Source: Microbacterium yannicii (GTDB taxonomy: Bacteria; Actinomycetota; Actinomycetes; Actinomycetales; Microbacteriaceae). From it: a stretch of DNA of 64,000 bases. Below the pieces are notes generated by a model. It saw only the letters and a list, made by a program, of their open reading frames with translations, searched no databases and had not been told where the DNA came from. Both the position numbers and the translations under genes were made by a program. Location: NCBI RefSeq assembly GCF_024055635.1, contig NZ_JAMXMB010000032.1, positions 1-64,000 of the forward strand. The letters are read 5' to 3'. This document shows positions 18,104 to 26,119 of the stretch, piece after piece; within the stretch, counting starts at the first letter, position 1, and each line of letters starts with the position of its first letter.

Positions 18104-18270
18104 CCGATGCAGAATGAGGCGCGGCCGCCGGCCGCGCCTCATTCTGCGTTGGAGGGGCTGATGTCGGAGCTGATCCGCCTCGGGGGGTCCCGCTCCGCCG
18201 GAGGCTCCGCGCGACGCGCCAGCGGCGCGTGGAGGGGCGGAGTGGCCGATTCCCGTCAGCCCCTCCGATG
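18086..18270. repeat. 24-bp direct repeat of the tRNA-Gly 3' end
   Basis: Bases 18086-18109 and 18247-18270 are identical over 24 bases and begin in the T-arm (CGATTCCCGTCAGCCCC...). The copies are 161 bp apart. The natural terminator (18271-18294) follows the distal copy, so the intervening DNA looks inserted. This resembles attL/attR left by tRNA-targeting integration, but no integrase lies between; partial duplication of a second tRNA gene is the alternative. Confidence 0.8.
18096..18160 (+). terminator. Long hairpin embedding the tRNA acceptor end
   Basis: The core stem pairs 18109-18126 with 18130-18147 (18 bp, perfect, loop GCC). Beyond a 3-base internal loop it continues with CAGCCCCTCC (18096-18105) against GGAGGGGCTG (18151-18160), so the tRNA acceptor strand is part of the palindrome. 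There is no T-tract. Confidence 0.6.
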
Positions 18271-18294
18271 AAACCCCCTCTACGGAGGGGGTTT
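18271..18294 (+). terminator. Rho-independent terminator of the tRNA locus
   Basis: AAACCCCCTC pairs perfectly with GAGGGGGTTT around TACG (18281-18284). It directly follows the distal copy of the tRNA end. Confidence 0.75.
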
Positions 18295-18389
18295 CGCCGT
18301 TCCCGCGGGGACGCCGGTGGCACGCCGATCCCGCCTGCGACGGGGATTCTGCCGGTCCGACGCGGCCGGCTCGAACCATACTGGGACAT

Positions 18390-20585
18390 ATGCCCGCCAT
18401 CGCCGCCCACGAATACTCGCCCTGGGACTTCTGGCGCGAAGCCTCCGTCGATGACCGCGAGGCGCAGCTCGCGATCCAGCACGCGCTCGTCGACGGCCGC
18501 GCCGATCATTCGCTCGGCGAGCAGTGCTTCATCTCAGAGCTCGCTTCGATCGACAACGACTCGCTGCGGCTCGGCGACCGCACCTACGTGGCCGCCGGCG
18601 CCTACCTCACCGGCGACCTCCTCACCGGCGCGGACTGCAGCATCAACCCGTACACCGTCATCCGTGGGCGCGTCACGATGGGCGATGGCGTGCGGATCGG
18701 CGCGCACACGTCGATCCTCGGGTTCAACCACTCGATGGAGTCCGGCACGCCGGTGTTCCGCCAACCGCTCACCTCGAAGGGCATCGAGATCGGCGACGAC
18801 GTCTGGATCGGCTCCCACGTGGTGATCCTCGACGGCGTGCGTGTCGGCTCGCACGCGGTGCTCGCGGCCAGCGCCGTTGTCACGAAGGACGTGCCCGCCG
18901 GCGCCGTCGTCGGCGGCAACCCCGCCCGGTTCATCCGGTGGCGCGTCGAGCCGGACGACACCGGCGTCGCACCGGACGCCGCGGCGGACGCGGCGGCACG
19001 CGCAGAGGATGACGCGGAACCCGCGGCTGGCTCGATCGCCGAGACAGCGGATGCTCCCGCGCTCGGCCTCGTGCCCGCACTGGCCGGCCCTCACCCGCGC
19101 AGCAACCAGGCGGGGGCGTCGCAGGATGATCTCGGTGACGTCGATGCCGGAGACGCGGCGGGCGATGCCGCGGGTGGGTCAGACCGCACAGACTCGGCGG
19201 TCGACGCGGGCTACCAGCCCGGAATGCTCCGGGATGCCGCGGCGAACGCCTCTGACATTGGCACCGACACCGCGACGGGCAACGGCTCCGCCGGCGACAG
19301 CACCACAGCCACCGGCACCGCTGGCGACAGCACCACAGACACCGGCACCGACACCGCGGGTATCGCCTCCCCCACTGCCGCAGCCGGGCCGCGAGACGTT
19401 GGCGACCCACGCGCCACAGCCGGATCCAGCCGCGGCGTCTCTGGTGCTCCTTCCCTCCCGACTTCGGCGGCCGGCACGTCCGCGGACGACGCCGGCGTGG
19501 GCGCGCGCGCAGGCCTCGCCGAGCGCGTGGCCGACCTGGCCGAGCGCGCGAGGGACGAGGCATCCGCTGTCCTTCAGCGCGCGTGGAACGATGACCTCGG
19601 ACTGTTCGCCGACCGCCCGGGCGCAGCGCCCACGGTGCGCGCGCAGGGCGATGCCGTCGAGATCGCGGACCTGCTGCTCGGCACGGCACCGGCGCAGGCG
19701 TGCGCCGCTGACCAGGTCCGGCGGTTGCAGGACTGGCAGGATTCCGCGACGGGTGCGGTCGCGCCCCTCGGTTCCGACGGTCGTCAGGAGGCGGGCCTCG
19801 GATTCTCGCACGGCGATGTCGCGTACCACGTGCTGAGCGTGGGGTACGCGCTCGATCTGCTCGGTTCGGCGTTTCCGGCTCCTCTCACGTGGGTGACCGC
19901 GGCCACACCGGAGCGCGTGGTCGAGTTCTGCGAGAGTCTGCCGTGGGCCTCCGACGCCTGGAACGCCGGACACCACATCGACGGCTTCGGCACCGCGATT
20001 CTGTGGACACGGCGGGCGGGGCATCCGATTCCGGCAGGTGTGGAGGAGGCGCTGTTCGGCTGGCTCGTCATGAACGCCGACCCGCACACCGGGATGTGGG
20101 GTGCGCCGACTGCCGACGGCGGCGTGCTTCCGCTCGTGAACGGCTCCTACCGCGCCACGCGCGGCACCTTCGCGCAGTTCGGGATGCCGCTCCCCTACCC
20201 CGAACGCGTCATCGACACCGTGCTGCGGCATGCGCGCGACCCGCGATGGTTCGCCGCCGGCGCGCGCAACGCGTGCAACGTTCTCGACGTGGCGCACCCG
20301 CTATGGCTCACGCGCGCGACGGGTTATCGCGGCGAGGAGGTGCGCGCTCTCGCGGCACGCCTGCTGTCGGATGCGGTGTCGACCTGGGTTCCGGGCGCGG
20401 GCTTCTCGTTCCGCGAGCCGACGCCAGCCACTCGCGGCCTGAGCGAGACCGAACCCGGCCTGCAGGGCACCGAGATGTGGCTCGCGATCCTCTGGTACCT
20501 CGCGGATCTCGCCGGCGTGTCCGACGCGCTCGGCTACCGCCCGCGCGGAGTTCATCGCCCCGAGCCGGCCGCGACGCTTCGGTAG
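18390..20585 (+). CDS. Hexapeptide-repeat acyltransferase fused to a helical domain
   Basis: 731 aa in three parts. Residues 1-190 form a left-handed beta-helix acyltransferase (GVRIGAHTSILGFNHSMESGTP, GIEIGDDVWIGSHVVILDGVRVGSHAVLAASAVVTKDVPAGAVVGGNPARF), like maltose/galactoside O-acetyltransferases, with the His of FNHS as likely catalytic base. Residues about 190-375 are a disordered linker rich in Asp, Thr, Ala and Gly with a 10-residue tandem repeat (30-bp unit, two copies, 19293-19352). Residues 375-731 look like an alpha/alpha toroid (repeated W, H and G motifs such as SHGDVAYHVLSVGYALDLL, WNAGHHIDGFGTAILW), probably a glycan-binding or hydrolase-like domain that I cannot name. CATACT sits 7 bases before the ATG. 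Confidence 0.82.
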   Translation: MPAIAAHEYSPWDFWREASVDDREAQLAIQHALVDGRADHSLGEQCFISELASIDNDSLRLGDRTYVAAGAYLTGDLLTGADCSINPYTVIRGRVTMGDGVRIGAHTSILGFNHSMESGTPVFRQPLTSKGIEIGDDVWIGSHVVILDGVRVGSHAVLAASAVVTKDVPAGAVVGGNPARFIRWRVEPDDTGVAPDAAADAAARAEDDAEPAAGSIAETADAPALGLVPALAGPHPRSNQAGASQDDLGDVDAGDAAGDAAGGSDRTDSAVDAGYQPGMLRDAAANASDIGTDTATGNGSAGDSTTATGTAGDSTTDTGTDTAGIASPTAAAGPRDVGDPRATAGSSRGVSGAPSLPTSAAGTSADDAGVGARAGLAERVADLAERARDEASAVLQRAWNDDLGLFADRPGAAPTVRAQGDAVEIADLLLGTAPAQACAADQVRRLQDWQDSATGAVAPLGSDGRQEAGLGFSHGDVAYHVLSVGYALDLLGSAFPAPLTWVTAATPERVVEFCESLPWASDAWNAGHHIDGFGTAILWTRRAGHPIPAGVEEALFGWLVMNADPHTGMWGAPTADGGVLPLVNGSYRATRGTFAQFGMPLPYPERVIDTVLRHARDPRWFAAGARNACNVLDVAHPLWLTRATGYRGEEVRALAARLLSDAVSTWVPGAGFSFREPTPATRGLSETEPGLQGTEMWLAILWYLADLAGVSDALGYRPRGVHRPEPAATLR

Positions 20586-20900
20586 ACGGCGCGGGGTCGC
20601 GGCAGGGTCAGAAGCCGGCTGCCGCACGCGTCCGACAACCCAACGTCGTGGTGCGAACGCGAGGTGTCGCGACGCTAGGGCAAGCGACCCAAGCTGGCGG
20701 CCACGTCGGAGGCCGACGCCGCGTCGGCAGTCAGCCCGAGACAGCGGCCAGGTCGGAGCCGGCCGCCGCGCCACCGAGACCGTCACCGCTCGGCATGAAC
20801 GCAAGGTCGTCGCGGCATCCTGCCGCATTCTCCGCGCGCTCGCGGCGCCGATGAGCGAGGCAGCCGCGCTGCGAAGCCCGCACGCGGACGCACTCCGCTC
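20586..20900. other. 315-bp gap with no recognised gene
   Basis: It lies between convergent genes. No ORF with a recognisable product, no RNA and no clear terminator with a T-tract was found. Base composition resembles coding DNA, so a decayed gene remnant is possible. Confidence 0.4.
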
Positions 20901-21659
20901 TCAGGGCGCGGCTCGCTGCTCGACCGGTGCCAGCACCACCATCCAGGAGGAGTAGTGCTCGGTGACGGTGCCACCCAGCTCGTTCACGGCGGCGACCGCC
21001 CGCTCCACCTCGCCGGGAGACCAGTCGCTGAACGTGCGGAAGAGACGCCCGATCGCCGCCGCATCGAGCTCGAGCGTCCACCGGTAGGTCGAGGCATCCG
21101 TCACCTGAAACAGGCCCGAAGCCGTCAGAGCCTCGATCGTCGCGTCGAGGTCCTCCGCCGGTGGGCCGGGGCGCGGAGGCGCCCGGCGATCGTCGACGAT
21201 CTCGGCGATCCGCACGCGAAACGGCGTGACCTCGGCGTCGGAGTCTCCGAAGACGTTGCGCCATACGGCGAATCGGCCGTGCGGTGTGAGAATGGTACAT
21301 AGCTTCGATAAGAGGATTTCGAGATCCATCCAATGGATCGAGGTAGCCGCGACGACGAGATCGAAGCTCGACGGCGCGAACTGCATGTCTTCTGCCCGAC
21401 AGATGCGCACGTCGGCGGTGGGATGCGCGGCGCGAAGGAGCGCTGCGAGGCGCGCGCCGGGCTCGATGGCGGTGACGCGCAGGCCCGCATCCAGCAGCGG
21501 GCCGGTCGCCTGGCCGGTCCCGGCACCCAGATCGAGCGCGCGACTTCCCGGCCGCAGGAGCCCGAGCGTCCGCAGCCTCTGCCACAGTTCGGCGGGGTAT
21601 GGCGGCCGAGCCCCGGCATAGGCATCAGCGTTCGCCTCGAAGTGCATCGGGTCCACCAC
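20901..21659 (-). CDS. Class I SAM-dependent methyltransferase
   Basis: 252 aa. SAM-binding motif ALDLGAGTGQATGPLL, acidic motif VTAIEPGARL, motif AEDMQFAPSSFDLVVAATSIHWMD and the post-motif LTPHGRFAVWRNVFG are clear (methyltransferase type 11 group). The substrate is unknown. GTG 21659 was chosen because TACGCT lies 7 bases upstream; ATG 21647 (MHFEANADAY) is the alternative and gives 248 aa. It is divergent from the HNH gene. Confidence 0.88.
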   Translation of the reverse strand: MVDPMHFEANADAYAGARPPYPAELWQRLRTLGLLRPGSRALDLGAGTGQATGPLLDAGLRVTAIEPGARLAALLRAAHPTADVRICRAEDMQFAPSSFDLVVAATSIHWMDLEILLSKLCTILTPHGRFAVWRNVFGDSDAEVTPFRVRIAEIVDDRRAPPRPGPPAEDLDATIEALTASGLFQVTDASTYRWTLELDAAAIGRLFRTFSDWSPGEVERAVAAVNELGGTVTEHYSSWMVVLAPVEQRAAP

Positions 21660-21666
21660 GGGGTCG

Positions 21667-21672
21667 AGCGTA
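21667..21672 (-). promoter_or_regulatory. -10 box of the methyltransferase gene
   Basis: Minus-strand TACGCT lies 7 bases before the GTG at 21659 and supports that start over the internal ATG. Confidence 0.45.
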
Positions 21673-21729
21673 TGCCCATCGCGCGGCGGCGTCGAGGCGC
21701 GAGCGTGTCGCAATGTCGGAAGTGCTTCG

Positions 21730-21735
21730 TATATT
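21730..21735 (+). promoter_or_regulatory. -10 box of the HNH gene, leaderless
   Basis: TATATT lies 6 bases before the ATG at 21742, within a locally AT-rich stretch (CGTATATTTGTTCT). Confidence 0.6.
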
Positions 21736-21741
21736 TGTTCT

Positions 21742-23250
21742 ATGAACTTCTCGGTGCCGATGCCCCCGGCGATGCGGTTGACGGATGCCGTCGCCCGCGT
21801 CGCACAGCGGCTCGGCGCCGACGGGATCGGGGTCGAGAGGCTCGACGACGACCAGCTGCTCGAGTTGCTCAGCGATACGACGGAGGCTCGCAAGGCCCTG
21901 GAGCTCGTCATGGCGAGCGCGTCTGCGGAGGTGTCCCGGCGATCGGGACGCGACCGGGGGTACGGCGGGCTCGCGCAACGCAAGGGAATGCGCACCGGCA
22001 CGGCGCTCGTGCAGCAGATCACCGGGCTCGCGCGCGGTGACGTCGCTCGGGCGGTGCGTGCGGGGGAAGAGCTCGCGCCGCCGGTCCCTGTTCCGGCTGA
22101 ACCGGTCAGACCAGGAGCGGATGCCGCTCCCCGGGCTGCGATCGCGCCGCCGCCGGATGTGCCTGAGTGGCTGCAACTGGTTCGGGGTGCCCTCGCGGCC
22201 GGCGCGCTTTCGCAGGCGCAGTTCCACGCGATCCGCTCCGGTCTCGGCGAACCTCCCGTCGAGCGCTATCCCGAACTGGACCCGGAGTTCCTGCCGCAGG
22301 CGTGGTCGCGCGCGGTGAGGCTACTGCTGGATGAGGCGGCGACACTGGCGGTGGAAGACCTGCGCAACCAGGCGCGCATCGCCCGCGACCGCCTCGATCC
22401 CGTGGGAGTGACGCTGAGGTTCGAGGAGCGGTTCGCCGCACGCTCCTTCCGCCGGTGGATCGACGAGAGCGGACAGCATCACGCCCACATCCTGTTCGAC
22501 GACGAGGCGGGCGCGTGGGTGGATGCGCTCCTTCAAGCCGCCCTGCGGCCGCGGCGTGGTCCGCGGTTCGTCGGCTCCGGTGCCGCCGAGAAGGCGCGCG
22601 AGGCCGAAGCCGACGATCGGACGAACGAGCAGCTGCAGTACGACACGATCATGGCGGTGCTCCGCACCGGCGCCGACGCCGACCCGCAGCAGGCATTCGG
22701 TGATCGGCAACCTGGTGTGCGGATCCTCGTCGAGTCGGGCGCGATCAGCTCTATCGGCCAGCGTGGAGAGGCGCGGGTGACCGGCGTCGGTCATCTCGAG
22801 GACGGTGGACACGCCTTGCCCGGCGGGGTCGTAGAGGCGCGCTTGTGCGACGCGGGCGCGATCCCGGTGGTCTGGGATGCCGACGGTCGGCCATTGGATG
22901 TCGGTCGCGAGTTGCGGCTGTTCAGTCGCAAGCAGCGGATCGCGATCGCGGCCCGCGACGGCGGGTGCATGTGGCCATCGTGCAGTGCGCCGATCTCTCA
23001 GTGCGAGTACCACCACATCGATCATTGGTGGGATCACCAGGGCCGGACCGACGTCGACGACGGCGTTCCGTTGTGCCGAAACTGCCACCTGCGCCTGCAC
23101 AACCAGCGATGGCGCATCACCCGCGACCGAGATCCGGTCGGCGCGGCGGACACATACTGGCTGCATCCGCCGCCCGACCCGGTGACGGGCGAGATCGGTG
23201 ATCCGGTCATGCTCAGGTCGAAGTCGCCCCGACGCTTCGGCGCCGCATGA
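21742..23250 (+). CDS. DUF222 / HNH endonuclease
   Basis: 502 aa. The N-terminal helical DUF222 region (LDDDQLLELLSDTTEARKALELVMASASAEVSRRSG ... GDVARAVRAGEEL) leads to a C-terminal HNH nuclease fold: CMWPSCSAPISQCEYHHIDHWWDHQGRTDVDDGVPLCRNCHLRLHNQRW, with CxxxxC and CxxC zinc cysteines and HH/H/N catalytic positions. Such genes are multicopy in Microbacteriaceae and often act like mobile or 13E12-type repeat genes (established). The biological target is unknown. Confidence 0.93.
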   Translation: MNFSVPMPPAMRLTDAVARVAQRLGADGIGVERLDDDQLLELLSDTTEARKALELVMASASAEVSRRSGRDRGYGGLAQRKGMRTGTALVQQITGLARGDVARAVRAGEELAPPVPVPAEPVRPGADAAPRAAIAPPPDVPEWLQLVRGALAAGALSQAQFHAIRSGLGEPPVERYPELDPEFLPQAWSRAVRLLLDEAATLAVEDLRNQARIARDRLDPVGVTLRFEERFAARSFRRWIDESGQHHAHILFDDEAGAWVDALLQAALRPRRGPRFVGSGAAEKAREAEADDRTNEQLQYDTIMAVLRTGADADPQQAFGDRQPGVRILVESGAISSIGQRGEARVTGVGHLEDGGHALPGGVVEARLCDAGAIPVVWDADGRPLDVGRELRLFSRKQRIAIAARDGGCMWPSCSAPISQCEYHHIDHWWDHQGRTDVDDGVPLCRNCHLRLHNQRWRITRDRDPVGAADTYWLHPPPDPVTGEIGDPVMLRSKSPRRFGAA

Positions 23251-23340
23251 GGTCGGGCCCCGGTACGGCAGAGGGACCGCTGCCGTTCGCGATGCGCTGT
23301 GCAGGCCGAGCGGAAGGGCGAAGGCAGTGCCGTGCGGCCG

Positions 23341-23610
23341 AGGGAAGGCGGTGGTGTGCGGGTGCTGCCTGCCAGCAGGGCGGGGCAAGGATGCGAGGTG
23401 CCGGCACTGCCTGCCGACACGGTCGAGGGAAGGCGGTGGTGTGCGGGTGCTGCCTGCGCCGGCAGGGCGGGCAAGGCTGCGAGGTGCCGGCACTGCCTGC
23501 CGACACGGTCGAGGGAAGGCGGTGGTGTGCGGGTGCTGCCTGCGCCGGCAGGGCGGGCAAGGATGCGAGGTGCCGGCACTGCCTGCCGACACGGTCGAGG
23601 GAGAGCCGTG
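23341..23610. repeat. Minisatellite, 86-bp unit, about 3 copies
   Basis: Units begin AGGGAAGGCGGTGGTGTGCG at 23341, 23426 and 23512, and a truncated, diverged fourth begins at 23598; spacings are 85, 86 and 86 bp. Units differ by few bases (GGATGCGAGG versus GGCTGCGAGG). The unit is not a multiple of 3, so a conserved tandem peptide is not encoded. The rest of 23251-23750 holds no gene that I can support; the flanks (23281-23340, 23611-23750) are GC-rich with only weak similarity to the unit. Confidence 0.85.
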
Positions 23611-23750
23611 AGGTGCGGGCGCTGCACGAGACCGAGCCACATGCAGAAAGCGCCGGGCTTTGCCCCCTTCGTCGCCCTGTCAGGCGACCGTCGTAGAAGC
23701 GAGACGGCCATGGGGCCGTTGGGGGCAGTACGGATGCGAAGCTTGTCCTC

Positions 23751-24374
23751 GTGGGTGTGACCGTCGTCCCGTACTCCACGGAGTGGCCGGAGCAGTTCGC
23801 GCGCGTGGCTGGGGACCTGAAGCGAGCGCTGGCGGATGTTCGTGTGCACTCGATCGAGCACGTCGGCTCGACGTCGGTACCCGGACTGGCGGCGAAGCCC
23901 GTCATCGACATCGATGTCGTCGTGCGGCGGGAGGATCTGCCGGCCGCGATCGCGGCGCTCGTCGCCGCCGGCTACACGCATCGCGGCGACCTCGGTGTCG
24001 CCGACCGGGAGTCGATGGCCGCACCCGACGACGATCCGCGGCGCAACGTCTACGTCTGCGTCGAGGGCACGCTGCACCTGCGCAACCACCTCGCGATGCG
24101 CGCGATCCTTCGCGAGCGGCAGGACCTTCGAGACCGCTACGGCGCCGTCAAGACAGAACTCGCCCGCGATCCGGCGATGGACATCGAGCGATACATCGCC
24201 CTCAAGTCGCCCGTACTTCAGGAGGTGCTGGCCCTGTCGGACCTCACCGACGCCGAAATGCGGGCGATCCTCACCCTCAACACGTCAGCCGACCACACCA
24301 GCCGACCGCGTTTCCCCGCCGCGGCTCACGAGACCTCTCCCCCGCCGACGACCGCCGATACGGTGGACCGGTGA
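23751..24374 (+). CDS. GrpB/UPF0157 family nucleotidyltransferase-like protein
   Basis: 207 aa. The N-terminal pattern VVPYSTEWPEQFARVAGDLKRAL, IEHVGSTSVPGLAAKPVIDIDVVV is diagnostic of the GrpB/UPF0157 family, whose fold is that of nucleotidyltransferases with D-x-D metal ligands (IDIDVVV). The C-terminal 25 residues are Pro/Thr-rich and probably disordered. The substrate is unknown. It overlaps the next gene by 4 bases (GTGA). Confidence 0.9.
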   Translation: MGVTVVPYSTEWPEQFARVAGDLKRALADVRVHSIEHVGSTSVPGLAAKPVIDIDVVVRREDLPAAIAALVAAGYTHRGDLGVADRESMAAPDDDPRRNVYVCVEGTLHLRNHLAMRAILRERQDLRDRYGAVKTELARDPAMDIERYIALKSPVLQEVLALSDLTDAEMRAILTLNTSADHTSRPRFPAAAHETSPPPTTADTVDR

Positions 24375-24796
24375 GCTTCGATCCCCGCGACACCGCCGCG
24401 TTCGCCGACTTCGTTCGCAGGCAGGGCCGCGCCGTCGTGGCCACCGTCGCACAGTCCGGTGCACCCGAGGCCGCGCTCGTCGGAGTCGCGGCGCTCGACG
24501 ACGGGACGCTGATCTTCGATACCCGCGACGACTCCCGCAAGATCCACAACCTTGGACGGAACGGCCGGGTAGCCATCGTCGTCGGCACAGAGGGCGACGT
24601 GACGGTGCAGGTCGAAGGCGTCGCCACGATCGCGTCAGGCGCATCGCGCGATCGCCACGGCACCGCGTACAACGAGCAGTTCCCGGGCTCGCGGGCGCTC
24701 GATCAGGGCTTCGCCGTCGTGGTCGTGCAGCCGGAGTGGGTGAGGGTCTACGACGCCTCGGCGAGGCCGGCAGTCGTCACCGAAGCGAACTGGTGA
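24371..24796 (+). CDS. Pyridoxamine 5'-phosphate oxidase-like flavin/F420 protein
   Basis: 141 aa split-barrel protein: AFADFVRRQGRAVVATVAQSGAPEAALVGVAALDDGTLIFDTRDDSRKIHNLGRNGRVAIVVG matches PNPOx-like families. The cofactor (FMN or F420) cannot be assigned. The GTG start is coupled to grpB. The last ten or so codons (VVTEANW end) lie at the edge of a repeat unit that is copied twice downstream. Confidence 0.87.
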   Translation: MSFDPRDTAAFADFVRRQGRAVVATVAQSGAPEAALVGVAALDDGTLIFDTRDDSRKIHNLGRNGRVAIVVGTEGDVTVQVEGVATIASGASRDRHGTAYNEQFPGSRALDQGFAVVVVQPEWVRVYDASARPAVVTEANW

Positions 24797-25309
24797 CGCC
24801 CGCGCCTTCGCCGACAGCGGGGTGCAGATGCTCGGACGACAGGGCGACGACCGCCTGACGGGCGCCGGCGGCGAGGCATCCGTTCAGATCCGCCCCGGCG
24901 AAGGACGCCGCCAGGAAGCGGCGAAGAACGCAACCGCCGCATCGTTCGTCGCCAGCCGTCGTCACCGAAGCGCGCTGGTAACTCCCGCGGCTTCGCTGCC
25001 GACAGCGGGGTGCAGATGCCCGGACGACAGGGCAACGACCGCCTGACGGGCCCCGGCGGCGAGGCATCCGTCCAGATCCGCCCCGGTGAGTGATGCGGCT
25101 AGGAAGCCGGCGAAGAACGCAACGCACGCATCGTTCGTCGCCGGCCGTCGTCACCCAAGCGCGCTGATGACGCCCGCGCCTTCACCGACAGCGGGGTGCA
25201 GATGCCCGGACGACAGGGCGACGACCGCCTGACGGGCCCCGGCGGCGAGGCATCCGTCCAGATCCGCCCCGGTGAGTGATGCGGCTAGGAAGCCGGCGAA
25301 GAACGCATC
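24768..25309. repeat. Tandem triplication of the PfkB kinase 3' end
   Basis: Three diverged copies of a roughly 180-bp unit run side by side; the shared GACAGCGGGGTGCAGATG falls at 24823, 25001 and 25187 (spacings 178 and 186). The third copy is the real 3' end of the kinase gene; the other two are extra, non-functional copies of its last 50-58 codons. Each unit also carries the GTCGTCACC-AAGCG stretch that ends the PNPOx gene. The 354 bp between the two genes contain nothing else. Confidence 0.88.
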
Positions 25310-26044
25310 ACCCGCACCGTTGGTGTCGACCACCGTGACCGGCTCCGCGGCGATGGTGGCGCGCTCCCCCGACGCGGCGAGCGCCACCGCACCGCGTGCA
25401 CCGAGCGTGCAGACGGCCAGCCGGGGTCCCCGGTCGAGGCAGCTCTGCATCAGCGCCCACGGATCGTCCGTCGCGTCGTCGTTCATGAACACGACATCGG
25501 CGGCGCGCAGGAAGGGCTCGTGGAACTCCGCCGAGCCGTCATAGTCGTGCAGGTCGGTCCAGATGGGAGCGCCTTCCGCACCGGCGAGCCGGCCCTCGAC
25601 GATCGCGACACCTGCCGTACTGAGGTCGACGACCGCGAGATCTGCCGTCGCCACGGCGGCCGCGATCTGCTCGAGGGCATCGACGGATGCCGCGGTCGGC
25701 GTCGCGAGGTAGAGGCTCACCCGCTCCCCCGCCGGTGTCATGAGGTTCGCGTGACGTTCCGTGCGCTCCGAGGGGTACGCCTCCACGGCCACGCCCGCTG
25801 TCGTGAGTGCGTCCGCTACCCGGCGGCCGTCCTCGTCGGCGCCCAGGAACGCGTGCAGCGTGACGTCCACGCCGAGGTCCGCGAGATGCAAGGCCTTGCC
25901 CGCGGAGGTGCCGCCCACCGTGTGCCGATCACCGGCGGCGAACTGCATGTGCGGCACCGGCTCGGGGAGCCGATCGAGGAGGATCAGATGGTTCCACGAG
26001 GCGGGTCCGCAGACGGCGACCCGAGCGTCACGTGCGAGAGGCAT
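25151..26044 (-). CDS. PfkB-family carbohydrate kinase
   Basis: 297 aa cytoplasmic sugar kinase. Substrate-side motif GGTSAGKALHLADLGVDVTLHAFLGADEDG and the C-terminal anion-hole/catalytic motif DTNGAGDAFFAGF (GAGD at 243-246, catalytic Asp 246) are intact. Ribokinase-type phosphorylation of a sugar or nucleoside is expected; the substrate is not clear. Its 3' end is the intact member of a tandem triplication. ATG 26044 is preceded by TTGACT at a 6-base distance (weak -10). Confidence 0.9.
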   Translation of the reverse strand: MPLARDARVAVCGPASWNHLILLDRLPEPVPHMQFAAGDRHTVGGTSAGKALHLADLGVDVTLHAFLGADEDGRRVADALTTAGVAVEAYPSERTERHANLMTPAGERVSLYLATPTAASVDALEQIAAAVATADLAVVDLSTAGVAIVEGRLAGAEGAPIWTDLHDYDGSAEFHEPFLRAADVVFMNDDATDDPWALMQSCLDRGPRLAVCTLGARGAVALAASGERATIAAEPVTVVDTNGAGDAFFAGFLAASLTGADLDGCLAAGARQAVVALSSGHLHPAVGEGAGVISALG

Positions 26045-26107
26045 CCGCCCAGTCAACCAGCCCGCGACCGTTCTCCACACGCGCCGGTCGCGCCGACGCG
26101 TGGGCTC

Positions 26108-26113
26108 TAGATT
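26108..26113 (+). promoter_or_regulatory. -10 box of the lipoprotein gene, leaderless
   Basis: TAGATT lies 6 bases before the GTG at 26120. Confidence 0.55.
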
Positions 26114-26119
26114 GGTCTG

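Noticed and set aside
18247-18270. Second tRNA-Gly gene
   Set aside because: Only the T-arm and acceptor 3' part is present; upstream bases cannot form the D- or anticodon arms.
20731-21585. Long Arg/Ala-rich minus-strand ORF
   Set aside because: It is a shadow frame of the methyltransferase gene, with composition typical of out-of-frame GC-rich DNA.
23341-23610. CRISPR array
   Set aside because: Units are contiguous and nearly identical along their whole 86 bp; there are no unique spacers and no cas genes.
24777-25154. 125-aa minus-strand ORF as a gene
   Set aside because: It is a frame-shifted mix of the duplicated kinase 3' ends; no start signal or independent domain.
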